Source: Xanthobacteraceae bacterium (GTDB lineage Bacteria > Pseudomonadota > Alphaproteobacteria > Rhizobiales > Xanthobacteraceae). Taken from it: 64,000 bases of DNA. The notes below the pieces were generated by a model. The model made no database searches. It was not told the DNA's origin and saw only the letters and a program-made list of their open reading frames with translations. Location of the stretch: NCBI GenBank assembly GCA_022844205.1, contig JALHMF010000005.1, forward strand, positions 127,896 through 191,895, written 5' to 3'. Below, piece after piece: positions 35,802 through 43,787 of the stretch (position 1 is its first letter; the number at the start of each line of letters is the position of its first letter). Made by a program: the position numbers and the translations under genes.

Positions 35802-36209
35802 TTGGACCGTCAGGAACTCGACCGCCTGCAAGTTTATCTGCGGCGGATGCTCAATCCGGAAATCGCGCTCGCCGAGCGCGCGCGCCGCGAGGACATGGCG
35901 GAAGTGATCCTGAACGACGAGCCGATCGGCCGCATTACGGTCGACGACGAGGACGGCGACCGTTCGTACAATCTTACGGTGCCGATCGAGATGCCCTCGG
36001 CGACGCCGAACCTGAACGAGGCCGTGCGCGCGAAATTCGGCAATCCCAAATTGCGGGTCGTGCCGCGCCCGAAGAAGACGGATTCTTCCGAGATCTATCT
36101 GGACGACGAGTATATCGCCGTGCTGTTCCGCGACGACGCTTCGGGCCGTACCTGGACCTTCGAGATGGCGGTGCTCGACATCGATCTTGAACCCGGCGAA
36201 CAGAGCTAA
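35802..36209 (+). CDS. DUF3126 family protein with two tandem domains
   Basis: A 135-residue protein. The C-terminal half (about 72-130: NPKLRVVPRPKKTDSSEIYL ... FEMAVLDIDL) is a clear DUF3126 domain, normally the whole protein at about 70 residues. The N-terminal half (NPEIALAERARREDMAEVIL ... DGDRSYNLTVPIEM) aligns with it and looks like a diverged duplicate. The start is TTG with CGGAG upstream. The function of DUF3126 is unknown. It lies between cysE and a gamma carbonic anhydrase gene in the same direction. Confidence 0.82.
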   Translation: MDRQELDRLQVYLRRMLNPEIALAERARREDMAEVILNDEPIGRITVDDEDGDRSYNLTVPIEMPSATPNLNEAVRAKFGNPKLRVVPRPKKTDSSEIYLDDEYIAVLFRDDASGRTWTFEMAVLDIDLEPGEQS

Positions 36210-36233
36210 TCGGCGAAGTCCGCGAGATCATCC

Positions 36234-36761
36234 ATGCCGATCTATTCACTCGACGGGATCGCTCCCGAACTTCCCGCGTCAGGCGACTATTACGTTGCCG
36301 AGGAAGCCGTAATCACGGGCAAAGTGCGCCTCGGCGAACAGGCGAGCATCTGGTTCTGCGCGGTGCTGCGCGGCGACAATGAATGGATCGAGATCGGCCC
36401 GCGCACGAATATCCAGGACAATTGTGTTTTGCATACCGATCCCGGCTTCCCGCTGAACATCGGCGAGGGCTGCACCATCGGGCACAGTGCGGTGCTGCAT
36501 GGCTGCACCATCGGCGAGAATTCGCTGGTCGGCATGGGGGCCACGATCCTGAACGGCGCGAAGATCGGAAGGAATTCGATTGTCGGCGCGAATTCCCTCG
36601 TCACCGAGGGCAAGGAATTTCCCGACAACTCGCTGATCGTCGGCGCGCCCGCGCGTTCGATCCGCAAGGTGGAGGATGCGACCGTGCAGTTTCTCCGTGG
36701 CGCGGCGCAGGTCTATGTCGATCGCGCGGCCCGTTACAAGAGCGGCTTGAAGAAAGTCTGA
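36234..36761 (+). CDS. Gamma-class carbonic anhydrase family protein
   Basis: A 175-residue left-handed beta-helix protein. The zinc-binding histidines can be read as His67, His84 and His89 (VLHTD, GHSAVLHG). RGDNEWIEIG is the conserved turn with an Arg-Asp pair. It belongs to the PaaY/YrdA/CaiE group; many of these are carbonic anhydrases or thioesterase-like accessory proteins, and activity cannot be told from sequence. It follows the DUF3126 gene by 24 bases. Confidence 0.9.
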   Translation: MPIYSLDGIAPELPASGDYYVAEEAVITGKVRLGEQASIWFCAVLRGDNEWIEIGPRTNIQDNCVLHTDPGFPLNIGEGCTIGHSAVLHGCTIGENSLVGMGATILNGAKIGRNSIVGANSLVTEGKEFPDNSLIVGAPARSIRKVEDATVQFLRGAAQVYVDRAARYKSGLKKV

Positions 36762-36763
36762 CG

Positions 36764-36868
36764 CTCTCCGGCCGAGCAAAGCGAGAGCCGGGGTCCAGCG
36801 CTTCTATTCTTCTTCGGATTTTCTGGACCCCAGGTCGCGCGCGAACTTGTGTTCGCGCTTGCCGGGGG
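36764..36868. repeat. CCGGGGTCCAG-type inverted repeat
   Basis: CTCTCCGGCCGAG ... GAGAGCCGGGGTCCAG faces TTCTGGACCCCAGG ... GCTTGCCGGGG, forming nested inverted repeats after the carbonic anhydrase gene. A related copy is at 39680-39778. Confidence 0.65.
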
Positions 36869-37002
36869 AACGGTATTCATTCGTTCGTCGCTTGAAATGG
36901 GTGAGGCCGGCCTTTGGGGGAAGGCCGGCCTCTGCATACCTGGTCCGGGGACGGGGAGGGGTGGGGACGTGACCAGGCAGCTAACTTGTTTTTTGCGCTC
37001 CC

Positions 37003-37638
37003 TCAGCGAGCCTGTGCGGCGACGTAAGGGGTCGGACGGTCGTCGCCGAGCGAGACCCAGATGTTCGGATCGGACTGGCTCTGCCGCTTGGTGTAGCGGT
37101 AGCCGGTCTGCGACCAGGGCAGGATTTCCTCGACCTGATTGTCGAGAATGAACTCGCCCTTGTTGGTGCGGACGGTGAGCACGGAGTGGCCGTCGCCCTT
37201 CTTGTCGCGCACCACGGTGATGAGCAGCGCCTCGCGCGGCCAGCCCAGCTGCATCAGCATCCGGCGCTTCAAGAGAACGTAATCCTCGCAGTCGCCGTAG
37301 CCGTCTTCCGGATACGTCCACTTCTCGATCACGCCGTAATGCTCAAGGTCGGTGAGCGGCTTGATGCGCTCGTTCACGAAACGGTTGACCCGCTCCATTT
37401 CCTTGCGCACCGCCGCCGTCAGGTCCACGTCGCGCGGCGTGCTCGCTTCGGAGCGGCATTCCCACGGACGGTCCTGACAGAACTGGACCCAGCCGATCGG
37501 CGGACGCGAATTCTCGCCGATCGAGACGTACAACAGTTTTTCCCGCGGATTGCCGAAGGCGGGGAACATTGCTCCCGCCGCGGCCATCGCGACCAGCACG
37601 GACGCGATCTTCGTCGCGTTTCGGATTGTGCCTTTCAT
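37003..37638 (-). CDS. Bacterial transglutaminase-like cysteine proteinase (LapG-like)
   Basis: A 211-residue protein with a signal peptide (about 1-29, ending AFG). The catalytic triad is Cys117 (YGDCEDY), His151 (GHSVLTV) and Asp166 (LDNQ), as in the BTLCP family that includes the LapG adhesin protease. The GGGAGGGGCCC site marks ATG 37638. LapG normally works with the c-di-GMP receptor LapD and a large adhesin; neither is in this window, so this may be one of the stand-alone rhizobial BTLCPs. Upstream is an unusual AT-rich tract. Confidence 0.9.
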   Translation of the reverse strand: MKGTIRNATKIASVLVAMAAAGAMFPAFGNPREKLLYVSIGENSRPPIGWVQFCQDRPWECRSEASTPRDVDLTAAVRKEMERVNRFVNERIKPLTDLEHYGVIEKWTYPEDGYGDCEDYVLLKRRMLMQLGWPREALLITVVRDKKGDGHSVLTVRTNKGEFILDNQVEEILPWSQTGYRYTKRQSQSDPNIWVSLGDDRPTPYVAAQAR

Positions 37639-37720
37639 GGGCCCCTCCCGTTTCTTGGGGCCACACTAAGTACGCACCGCTTGCGCCCGGCATAAAATGC
37701 AGGCTCGAAAACGAGCTAAA

Positions 37721-37812
37721 CTTTCACGAAATAAAAATCGAATTTTCGAAGAAGAAAAATCGAATTCGTTTCAAATTCGATCGTCTAAAATTTTAGGCAA
37801 ATTTGAATTGCA
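37721..37812. promoter_or_regulatory. AT-rich tract with repeated TCGAATT motifs
   Basis: A marked AT-rich island in an otherwise GC-rich genome. AAAAATCGAATT occurs at 37733-37744 and 37755-37766, 22 bases apart (about two helical turns), followed by AAATTCGA at 37773-37780 and the palindrome CTAAAATTTTAG at 37785-37796. It sits 95-175 bases upstream of the BTLCP gene. It may be a regulator or nucleoid-protein site, which is inference only. Confidence 0.45.
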
Positions 37813-37983
37813 CGGAAGTGGCCGCCGCTGGCTCGCATGCATGGTGTACGAAAAATGACTCGGGCTTTTTTGCCGGCATGAAAATTGTGCTGCGGCGTGA
37901 CGCTGCGTATAAAAAACTTAGTTTTTAAAAGCCATGTGAAGAACGCAACCGGCCAGCTCGTTTCGGGAATGGTTTTCGGATCG

Positions 37984-38018
37984 TAAAAACAACAAGGCCG
38001 CCGGGATACGGCGGCCTT
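37984..38018 (-). terminator. Rho-independent terminator after the PilZ gene
   Basis: On the minus strand, AAGGCCGCCG, a 5-base loop and CGGCGGCCTT form a perfect 10-base stem followed by TGTTGTTTTT. It lies 27 bases after the PilZ stop codon. Confidence 0.85.
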
Positions 38019-38044
38019 TGAAATTCGCGGATTTCGCCGAGCCG

Positions 38045-38665
38045 TTATGTGGCCGCGCCGCCGACCTCGTGTTCGAGGGTATCCGCGTTCTGGACGCGGC
38101 TGAATTCGACCGCGAAGCCGGTTTCCAGCACGCGCACCACGCGCGAAGGCGTGCGGCCGATGGTGACGGGCGATCCTAGCGGCAGCTTGATGCTGGTAGC
38201 GACCATCGCACCGGAAAGCGAGACGTCGACCACGCGGCAATCGACCTTGCTGCCATCGGGCAGCGTGAGGACCGTGCGCGGATTGCGCAGTTCGAAACGG
38301 GCGTGGCGACGGTCTTCGGGCAAGCCCAGCGCATTTCTGTTGGCGAACCAGGTGAGCTGGTCCGCGATCTTGTCCCGGCGGCGGATGGTGGCCGAGACCG
38401 TCATTGCGAAGCCGGTTTCCGAAGCGCGCGTGCAGCGGCCTTCGACGCGGCCCAAATGGTCGATATAGGCGACCACATGCTCGCCAAGGCGGGGTGGCAT
38501 CGCGGTTGTGAAGGAGACGCCGCCCGGCGACATATTCACCGTCTGGCATGCGAATTCCTGCCGGTCCTCGCGCATGAAGCGCCCGAGCAGGTTTACTTTC
38601 ACGCGCTGATGTTTGCGCCGCTCCTGACTAAGCGGGAGCACTCTCGCAGGTTTGTTTTCGCCCAT
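38045..38665 (-). CDS. Tandem PilZ-domain protein
   Basis: A 206-residue protein with two PilZ modules. The first has RRKHQRV near 16 and NMSPGG; the second has EDRRHARF near 116 and DVSLSGAMV. RxxxR and DxSxxG are the c-di-GMP-binding motifs; the second copy is complete, the first has N in place of D. ATG 38665 is preferred (MGENKPARVLP). It is next to a PAS_5-family gene on the same strand, with which it may be functionally linked. A terminator follows. Confidence 0.86.
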   Translation of the reverse strand: MGENKPARVLPLSQERRKHQRVKVNLLGRFMREDRQEFACQTVNMSPGGVSFTTAMPPRLGEHVVAYIDHLGRVEGRCTRASETGFAMTVSATIRRRDKIADQLTWFANRNALGLPEDRRHARFELRNPRTVLTLPDGSKVDCRVVDVSLSGAMVATSIKLPLGSPVTIGRTPSRVVRVLETGFAVEFSRVQNADTLEHEVGGAAT

Positions 38666-38760
38666 TACCGATCGGCCGCAGTTCAACAAATTACACAGCA
38701 ACCCTAGCGGGGCCATAGTTAACGGGAAGTGTCGGGCGGTTTACATGCCTTCCCGATGCG

Positions 38761-39354
38761 TTAACGGGAGTTATGCCGGCCTCCATCCAGGAGTCGCAGC
38801 GCACCGCCAGGTACACGCTTGGGTGGTGCCAAAAGGTCAATCTCGCCCGCGCCCCGAGCATCTTCCCGCAGCAGCTGCCGCGAGGTCACAAGCTGAAGCC
38901 GGACCAGCGGCGTGACGCCGGCCCAATACGGGTTTTCCAGCGCCGTGAGCGCGCCCAGCATCCGGGCGTGCGTGCGCCCGCGGTGGCGGAGCGGAAGCGC
39001 GAGCAGCTCAAGATTCATAGCGCGGGCGTCCGCGGTTTTGCCGCGAAGTCCCACCACCGACGGGATCGCGGAAGCGGCGACGCAATCGAGCATCGAATTC
39101 AGGTCCTGCACATCCCCGGGCGCGAAGATTTCGGAGAGTGCGTGGCCTTTAATTTCACGTCCCAAAAGGGAACAGATGCGCGTGCCTGCGAGACGCACGA
39201 CATGCCGGTCCCGCGTGCTGAATTCCAGCAGCAGCACGTCGCCGAGCAGCGTGCGGATCGCGGAAGGATCCAGATCGCTGCGCTCCGGCGCACTGCGGCC
39301 CGCGCGGAGACGATCCCAATAGCTGTAGAGAGCGCGGCTTGCGGCATGTTTCAT
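38761..39354 (-). CDS. PAS domain-containing protein (PAS_5 family)
   Basis: A 197-residue cytoplasmic protein of the PAS_5 family (PF07310-type), typical of alphaproteobacteria. Features are the N-terminal ALYSYWDRLRAGRSAPERSD and the core RLAGTRICSLLGREIKGHAL. There is no output domain. It commonly occurs beside PilZ proteins, as here, 95 bases upstream of one. A sensory or adaptor role is inferred; ligand unknown. Confidence 0.82.
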   Translation of the reverse strand: MKHAASRALYSYWDRLRAGRSAPERSDLDPSAIRTLLGDVLLLEFSTRDRHVVRLAGTRICSLLGREIKGHALSEIFAPGDVQDLNSMLDCVAASAIPSVVGLRGKTADARAMNLELLALPLRHRGRTHARMLGALTALENPYWAGVTPLVRLQLVTSRQLLREDARGAGEIDLLAPPKRVPGGALRLLDGGRHNSR

Positions 39355-39679
39355 CTTGCGGCTCCTGTCACGAACTGACCCGCAGAGAGACGGGTTTCGT
39401 TCACACAGGAGGGAAGGAGCAGATCGCGTGCCGTCAGGATCGGGACTCGCGCAGGAGCAGTGCGTGCCCGGGGTTAGGGTTAAGCCTTGGTTTCAGTCGT
39501 GTTTCGCATTTGATTTGATAGGGTCGCTCTCGACAGCGCATTCAACCCCCGTTCAGCGCGAAACAACGAACAGGTCTGCGACCCAACTTCCTCACGGGGA
39601 GGCGGGACGTGACGGGGCCCGCGGGAGCGGGGGCTTCCCGCGGGCTTCCCACCCCTAGATTCCATTCCATGCTGGCGTT
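39355..39679. other. GC-rich intergenic region with strong hairpin
   Basis: No gene is seen. GCCCGCGGGA (39617-39626) and TCCCGCGGGC (39636-39645) form a perfect 10-base stem with a 9-base loop. A weaker ACCCG/CGGGT stem lies near 39378. The hairpin has no T tract. The region could hold the leaders of the divergent PAS and rhomboid genes or a structured RNA. Confidence 0.4.
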
Positions 39680-39778
39680 CTCCGGGCGACCGCGAAGCGG
39701 CGAACCGGGGTCCAGAAAAAAGTTATTCACTGTTGCTGGACTCCGGCTCTTGCCGCGCTCCGCGCGGCGTGACCGGGG
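39680..39778. repeat. CCGGGGTCCAG-type inverted repeat
   Basis: CTCCGGGCGACCGCGAAGCGGCGAACCGGGGTCCAG faces TGGACTCCGG ... GGCGTGACCGGGG in inverted orientation. It is related to the copy at 36764-36868 and lies just upstream of the rhomboid gene. Confidence 0.6.
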
Positions 39779-39822
39779 AACGTCCTTGCCCCTTGTGCCT
39801 TTGGGCCCTATCCATTCTCCGA

Positions 39823-40563
39823 ATGCTCGAACGCACCCCGGCTTCCCCCTCCGAACCGATCTTCAACCTGCCGTGGATCGTCACGCTGTTTTCCGGCGCG
39901 ATGATAGCGATCCACGCGATCCGGGCGTTTCTCGACAGCAAGACCGATATGGAAGTGTTGCTGTGGCTCGCGTTTCTGCCGGCGCGGTACGGCCCCACGC
40001 TGCGCCTGCGCGAAGCATTGCCGGGAGGCGATGCGGCCGACCTCTGGACATTCGTGACCTATGCGTTCCTGCATGGCGACATCACGCATCTGATCGTGAA
40101 CCTGGTCTGGTTGCTGGCATTCGGGAGTGCCGTCGCATGGCGCTTCGGCCCGCTGCGCTTTTCCGTCTTCTTTGCCGTTACCGCCGCGATCGGCGCGCTC
40201 ACGCACCTGATGCTCCACTTCGGGGAGCTTGTGCCGCTCGTCGGCGCATCGGCCGCGATCTCCGCGGCGATGGCGGCGGCGTTGCGCTTCGCCTTCGAGG
40301 AAGGCGGCCCGCTTGGTGTTTTTCGGGGCCGGGGTGAGGCGGCGTTCCGCGTACCCGCGGCTTCGCTCGCGCAGGCGTTCAGGAACCGGCAGGTGCTGAT
40401 CTTCACCGCTGTGTGGTTCGTCATCAACATTTTCTTCGGACTCGGATCGATCCCGGAACTCGTCGGCGATGCAACGGTGGCATGGGAAGCGCATATCGGC
40501 GGCTTCCTGGCGGGGCTGTTTTTGTTCCCGCTGTTCGATCCGATTGGCAGTGCAAAAAAATAA
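39823..40563 (+). CDS. Rhomboid family intramembrane serine protease
   Basis: A 246-residue polytopic membrane protein with about six helices. The catalytic dyad is Ser143 (VGASAAIS) and His224 (AHIGGFLAG). AFLHGDITHLIVN at 82-93 holds the conserved His and Asn of the oxyanion region. It cleaves transmembrane segments of substrate proteins, which are unknown here. The ATG at 39823 begins a typical N-terminus; the frame is open upstream into the repeat. Confidence 0.92.
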   Translation: MLERTPASPSEPIFNLPWIVTLFSGAMIAIHAIRAFLDSKTDMEVLLWLAFLPARYGPTLRLREALPGGDAADLWTFVTYAFLHGDITHLIVNLVWLLAFGSAVAWRFGPLRFSVFFAVTAAIGALTHLMLHFGELVPLVGASAAISAAMAAALRFAFEEGGPLGVFRGRGEAAFRVPAASLAQAFRNRQVLIFTAVWFVINIFFGLGSIPELVGDATVAWEAHIGGFLAGLFLFPLFDPIGSAKK

Positions 40564-40626
40564 TCGCTTGCGGAGCGCCTCATAGGCTTCCATCATTTCC
40601 GCAGGGGAAGCTCTTGGAGGCCAATC

Positions 40627-41058
40627 ATGACGGTCCGAGCCATTCTTTCACTCAAGGGCAGCGAGGTTACGACCGTTGCGCCCGAAGTTTCGTTGCATGA
40701 AGCGGCCAGGCTCCTGAGCGAGCAGCGCATCGGTGCCGTGGTCGTAACCGAAGCCAACGGCAAGCTCGCGGGCATTCTTTCGGAACGGGACATTGTCCGC
40801 GCGGTGGCGCAGCACGGCGAGGCAGCGCTGAATCAGCCCGTGCGCGAATTCATGACCAAGGGCGTCGTTACCTGCATGCCCGACGACAAGATCGACGTGC
40901 TGATGATGCGCATGACTTCCGGCCGCTTCCGGCATCTGCCGGTGGTGGATGGCGGCACCCTAGGCGGGATCGTTTCCATCGGAGACGTGGTGAAATTCCG
41001 TGTCGCCGAAATGGAACGCGAGAGCGAGGCGCTGAAGCAGTATATTCTGACGGCGTAA
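40627..41058 (+). CDS. CBS-domain pair protein
   Basis: A 143-residue protein with two CBS domains (about 8-60 and 75-130). Each holds the pattern ending in GILSERDIV or GIVSIGDVV. Such pairs bind adenine nucleotides and act as regulatory modules. GGAGG precedes the ATG. It lies 63 bases after the rhomboid gene. It is of the common stand-alone type in alphaproteobacteria; the partner is unknown. Confidence 0.9.
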   Translation: MTVRAILSLKGSEVTTVAPEVSLHEAARLLSEQRIGAVVVTEANGKLAGILSERDIVRAVAQHGEAALNQPVREFMTKGVVTCMPDDKIDVLMMRMTSGRFRHLPVVDGGTLGGIVSIGDVVKFRVAEMERESEALKQYILTA

Positions 41059-41067
41059 GCCAATCGC

Positions 41068-41128
41068 TGTCCTGCCCCGCCAACGGGTCCGCGCAAAGCG
41101 CGGCCCGATGACAGGCTCCGGCGGGGCA
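41068..41128. repeat. Palindromic repeat after the CBS gene
   Basis: TGTCCTGCCCCGCC ... GGCGGGGCAACC form inverted ends around GGGTCCGCGCAAAGCGCGGCCC, itself a hairpin. Typical REP-like structure between convergent genes. Confidence 0.6.
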
Positions 41129-41164
41129 ACCAGTAACCACCTCGACTAATAATTAACGACGGCA

Positions 41165-41200
41165 TTTACTGGATCGCCCGCTTTCGCGGGCGATACTGCG
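41165..41200. repeat. Half copy of the TACTGGATC...CGGGCGAT repeat
   Basis: TTTACTGGATCGCCCGCTTTCGCGGGCGAT matches the right half of the element at 52678-52770. The inner GCCCGC/GCGGGC stem is perfect. Confidence 0.6.
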
Positions 41201-41204
41201 TGGA

Positions 41205-42182
41205 TCACCGCAACGCCGCGACCGTCTCTGAAATCTCGTCGAGCATCTTCTCGGTCGCTTCCTCGCCGAGCCGGATCGCTTCCTCGGCGCGGTGGAATTC
41301 GAACAGGCCGATGCGGCCGAGCTTCGGCGAAATCATCAGATCCGGCGGGTCGCCCGCGAGCCGGGAGCGCGCGATGCGGTCCTGCGTGATGTTGAATGCA
41401 TCGATCATCACCGATGTGATTCCGCGCGGGCCGCTTTCATCCGCCAGCAGGTCGCGGCGGAATAGATGCAGCGGATTCATGATCCGGCGCGGCTCACGCA
41501 CGCTTTCGGGAATTTCATTGTTGTCGAGCGCCTGGATCACCGTGCCCCTGCCGAACACATCGACATTCAGGTTGACCGCGATCACGACACGCGCACCGAG
41601 CGCACGGGCCGCGGACACCGGAATGGGGTTGACCAATGCGCCGTCCATGAGCCAGCGGCCGGAGAGTTTCACCGGACTGAAAATGCCGGGCAGGGCATAG
41701 CTTGCCCGGATCGCGTCGATCAGCTTGCCCTGCGTGATCCAGATTTCGTGCCCGGAGCCGACTTCGGTGGCGATGGCGGCAAAGCGGGCGTCCAGCGTCT
41801 CGATATCGACATCGCCGAAATTCTGCGTCATCAGCCGCGAGAGCCGCCCGCCATTGATAAGGCCGCTCTGGCCGATGCGAAAATCCATCAGGCCCAGTAC
41901 GCGCCGCTTGGTTACGCTGCGGCACCATGCGTCGAGCACGTCGAGCCGCCCCGCAGCCCAGGCGCCGCCCACCAGCGCGCCGATCGAAGTGCCGGCGATG
42001 ACATCGGGCACTATGTTATTTTTCAGGAGCGTGCGGATGACGCCGATATGCGCCCATCCGCGCGCGGCACCGCCGCCGAGGGCGAGACCGATGCGCGGGC
42101 CTGCTGCCTTCGGCTCCTGCCGGTCCACGGGTTGCTCCGGCTCCAAGCCGTCGTCTTTCCGCTTCCACAAGCGAAACAGCAT
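41205..42182 (-). CDS. Patatin-like phospholipase family protein (RssA-like)
   Basis: A 325-residue cytoplasmic protein with the patatin Ser-Asp dyad: Ser66 in GTSIGAL and Asp180 in DGALVNP, plus the oxyanion loop GGGAARG at 36-42. It is related to bacterial RssA/NTE-type lipid acyl hydrolases. GGAG lies 5 bases before ATG 42182; a GTG two codons earlier is also possible. The lipid substrate is unknown. It is convergent with the CBS gene. Confidence 0.9.
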   Translation of the reverse strand: MLFRLWKRKDDGLEPEQPVDRQEPKAAGPRIGLALGGGAARGWAHIGVIRTLLKNNIVPDVIAGTSIGALVGGAWAAGRLDVLDAWCRSVTKRRVLGLMDFRIGQSGLINGGRLSRLMTQNFGDVDIETLDARFAAIATEVGSGHEIWITQGKLIDAIRASYALPGIFSPVKLSGRWLMDGALVNPIPVSAARALGARVVIAVNLNVDVFGRGTVIQALDNNEIPESVREPRRIMNPLHLFRRDLLADESGPRGITSVMIDAFNITQDRIARSRLAGDPPDLMISPKLGRIGLFEFHRAEEAIRLGEEATEKMLDEISETVAALR

Positions 42183-42285
42183 TTCCACTCCATCGCCGCA
42201 CCGAAGGGAAGCTAATCAGATTTCCCGGGCGCGCGTAGCTATTCCCACATTCACATTTAATGACGAAGCATGTCGGAAAAAGGGG

Positions 42286-42696
42286 TCAGCCCTTCACATC
42301 CGCAAGAAAGGAGAGCGTGCCTGCCTTGGCCTCAAGCCTGCGATAGAAGCAGGAGCGGCGGCCAGTGTGACAGACCACCCGGTCACCCCCCATCGTGGCG
42401 CGGATCAGGATCGCGTCCTGATCGCAGTCCACCAGAACTTCCGCGACCGTGAGCGTATTGCCACTCGTCTCGCCCTTGCGCCAAAGCTGTTTCCGGGACC
42501 GCGACCAGAACCATGCCTCGCCGGTGTCCATGGTGCGGGCGAGCGCTTCTTCGTTCATGTGCGCCAGCATCAGCACCGCACCGTCGCCGGCGTCGGTCAC
42601 GATGCAGGAGATCAGTCCGTGCTCGTCGAAACGGGGAGTAAAACTCGTGCCTGTTTCGAGCGATTTCGCATCGCCGGGTTTTGCGAAGCGCGACAT
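42286..42696 (-). CDS. hisI: Phosphoribosyl-AMP cyclohydrolase
   Basis: A 136-residue enzyme of histidine biosynthesis that opens the adenine ring of PR-AMP. The Zn/Mg site is visible as DCDQD at 90-94 and cysteines at 91, 109 and 116 (CHTGRRSC). SGNTLTVAEVLVDCD is characteristic. It lacks a fused HisE domain. ATG 42696 has a strong AGGAG; the longer frame upstream crosses a terminator and is not real. It follows folE on the same strand, but a strong terminator separates them. Confidence 0.94.
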   Translation of the reverse strand: MSRFAKPGDAKSLETGTSFTPRFDEHGLISCIVTDAGDGAVLMLAHMNEEALARTMDTGEAWFWSRSRKQLWRKGETSGNTLTVAEVLVDCDQDAILIRATMGGDRVVCHTGRRSCFYRRLEAKAGTLSFLADVKG

Positions 42697-42742
42697 GGTT
42701 GTTCTCCTCAGGCCGCATGGAATCGAGCGGATGGAATAACGC

Positions 42743-42774
42743 AAAGAAAAAGGCCCCGGACAAGTCCGGGGCCT
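42743..42774 (-). terminator. Rho-independent terminator after folE
   Basis: On the minus strand a perfect 10-base stem (AGGCCCCGGA / TCCGGGGCCT) with a 4-base loop is followed by TTTTTCTTTG. It lies between folE and hisI, so hisI needs its own promoter. Confidence 0.9.
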
Positions 42775-42797
42775 CGAAACTCTCGGTCTTTCAGAGC

Positions 42798-43430
42798 TTA
42801 CGAACGGCTCTGGCGGACGAGGGTGATGAACCGGACCTGTTCGGCCGGATCGTCGCGGAAGACGCCGCTGAACTGCGTCGTCACCGTCGAAGAACCGTGT
42901 TTCTGGATGCCGCGCATGGACATGCACATATGCTCGGCCTCGATCATGATGGCTACACCGCGAGCCTTGAGATGGTCGTCGATGGCGCCGATGATCTGCG
43001 AGGTGAGGTGTTCCTGCGTCTGCAAACGGCGGGCATACATGTCCACCACGCGGGCGATCTTCGACAGACCGACCACGCGATCCATCGGGAAGTACGCGAT
43101 GTGCGCCTTGCCAATGATCGGCAGCATGTGGTGTTCGCAGTAGGAGTAGAACGGAATATCACGCAACAGGACGAGATCGTCGAAGTGACCGATCTCGCCG
43201 AAGGTGCGGCCCAGTTCTTCCTCCGGCGACATGCCGTAACCAGTGAAAAACTGTTCGAGCGCCTTGACTACACGTTTGGGCGTATCCAGCAGGCCTTCGC
43301 GGTTGGGATTGTCGCCAATCCACTGTACGAGCACACGCGCTGCGGCTTCAGCTTGCTCGCGGGTAGGCCGCTGCGGGACGGCCTCCGTTCTATCGACGCG
43401 TGGCTGAAGCGTGGTTACTACGGCATCCAT
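42798..43430 (-). CDS. folE: GTP cyclohydrolase I (FolE)
   Basis: A 210-residue enzyme that turns GTP into dihydroneopterin triphosphate for folate synthesis. Zinc ligands are Cys98, His101 ([10 protein letters not shown]) and Cys169 (EHMCMSMRG), as in the type IA family. [17 protein letters not shown] and QEHLTSQI follow the family closely. ATG 43430 is chosen by family N-terminus and an upstream GGGAG. It is divergent from the Fe-S scaffold gene. Confidence 0.95.
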   Translation of the reverse strand: MDAVVTTLQPRVDRTEAVPQRPTREQAEAAARVLVQWIGDNPNREGLLDTPKRVVKALEQFFTGYGMSPEEELGRTFGEIGHFDDLVLLRDIPFYSYCEHHMLPIIGKAHIAYFPMDRVVGLSKIARVVDMYARRLQTQEHLTSQIIGAIDDHLKARGVAIMIEAEHMCMSMRGIQKHGSSTVTTQFSGVFRDDPAEQVRFITLVRQSRS

Positions 43431-43787
43431 GACTTGATCTTTCTCCCGTTCGACCGGCAACTCTATGAGCTGACCGGAGTGTCACCGGTGTGCACCCCTG
43501 GCGGCCATCCATCAGGACGGACTTCAGACCGCAGTAATCCTCGGCGGAGGAAACCTCGGGCACTTGCCGAAGTCTTCCGCCTGTCCCTAGCGACCACTAT
43601 ATTGACTTGGGTTTCGTAACCTCAGAACGACGCCCACCACGGGATTCGCAAGACCCGCTTGATCGACAACATAGTCACCGATCAAGGCAGAACTTTAGCA
43701 GGCATAAAAAGTTCCGGAAGTGGCAATATCAAACTATGTTAGTGACTTAGGTGAATATCGGTTCACCTCGAAGGGCCGGGCATTAAT
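43431..43787. promoter_or_regulatory. Divergent folE / Fe-S scaffold intergenic region with palindromes
   Basis: No gene is seen in these 357 bases. Two inverted repeats stand out: TTGATCG-N13-CGATCAA at 43659-43685, and AGGTGAA-N6-TTCACCT at 43749-43768, which ends 19 bases before the scaffold gene. The second is a candidate operator or translation-blocking hairpin. A minus-strand TATAGT near 43597 could be part of the folE promoter. Confidence 0.45.

Noticed and set aside
36734-37321. A 195-codon minus-strand frame
   Set aside because: It overlaps the protease gene in another frame and runs through a palindromic repeat; low-complexity shadow.
39609-40337. A 242-codon plus-strand frame over the rhomboid gene
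   Set aside because: It is a shifted shadow of the rhomboid gene, whose own frame has the Ser-His dyad and membrane helices.
43659-43685. TTGATCG...CGATCAA as an FNR box
   Set aside because: The two halves are 13 bases apart; an FNR box needs 4, so it is listed only as a palindrome.
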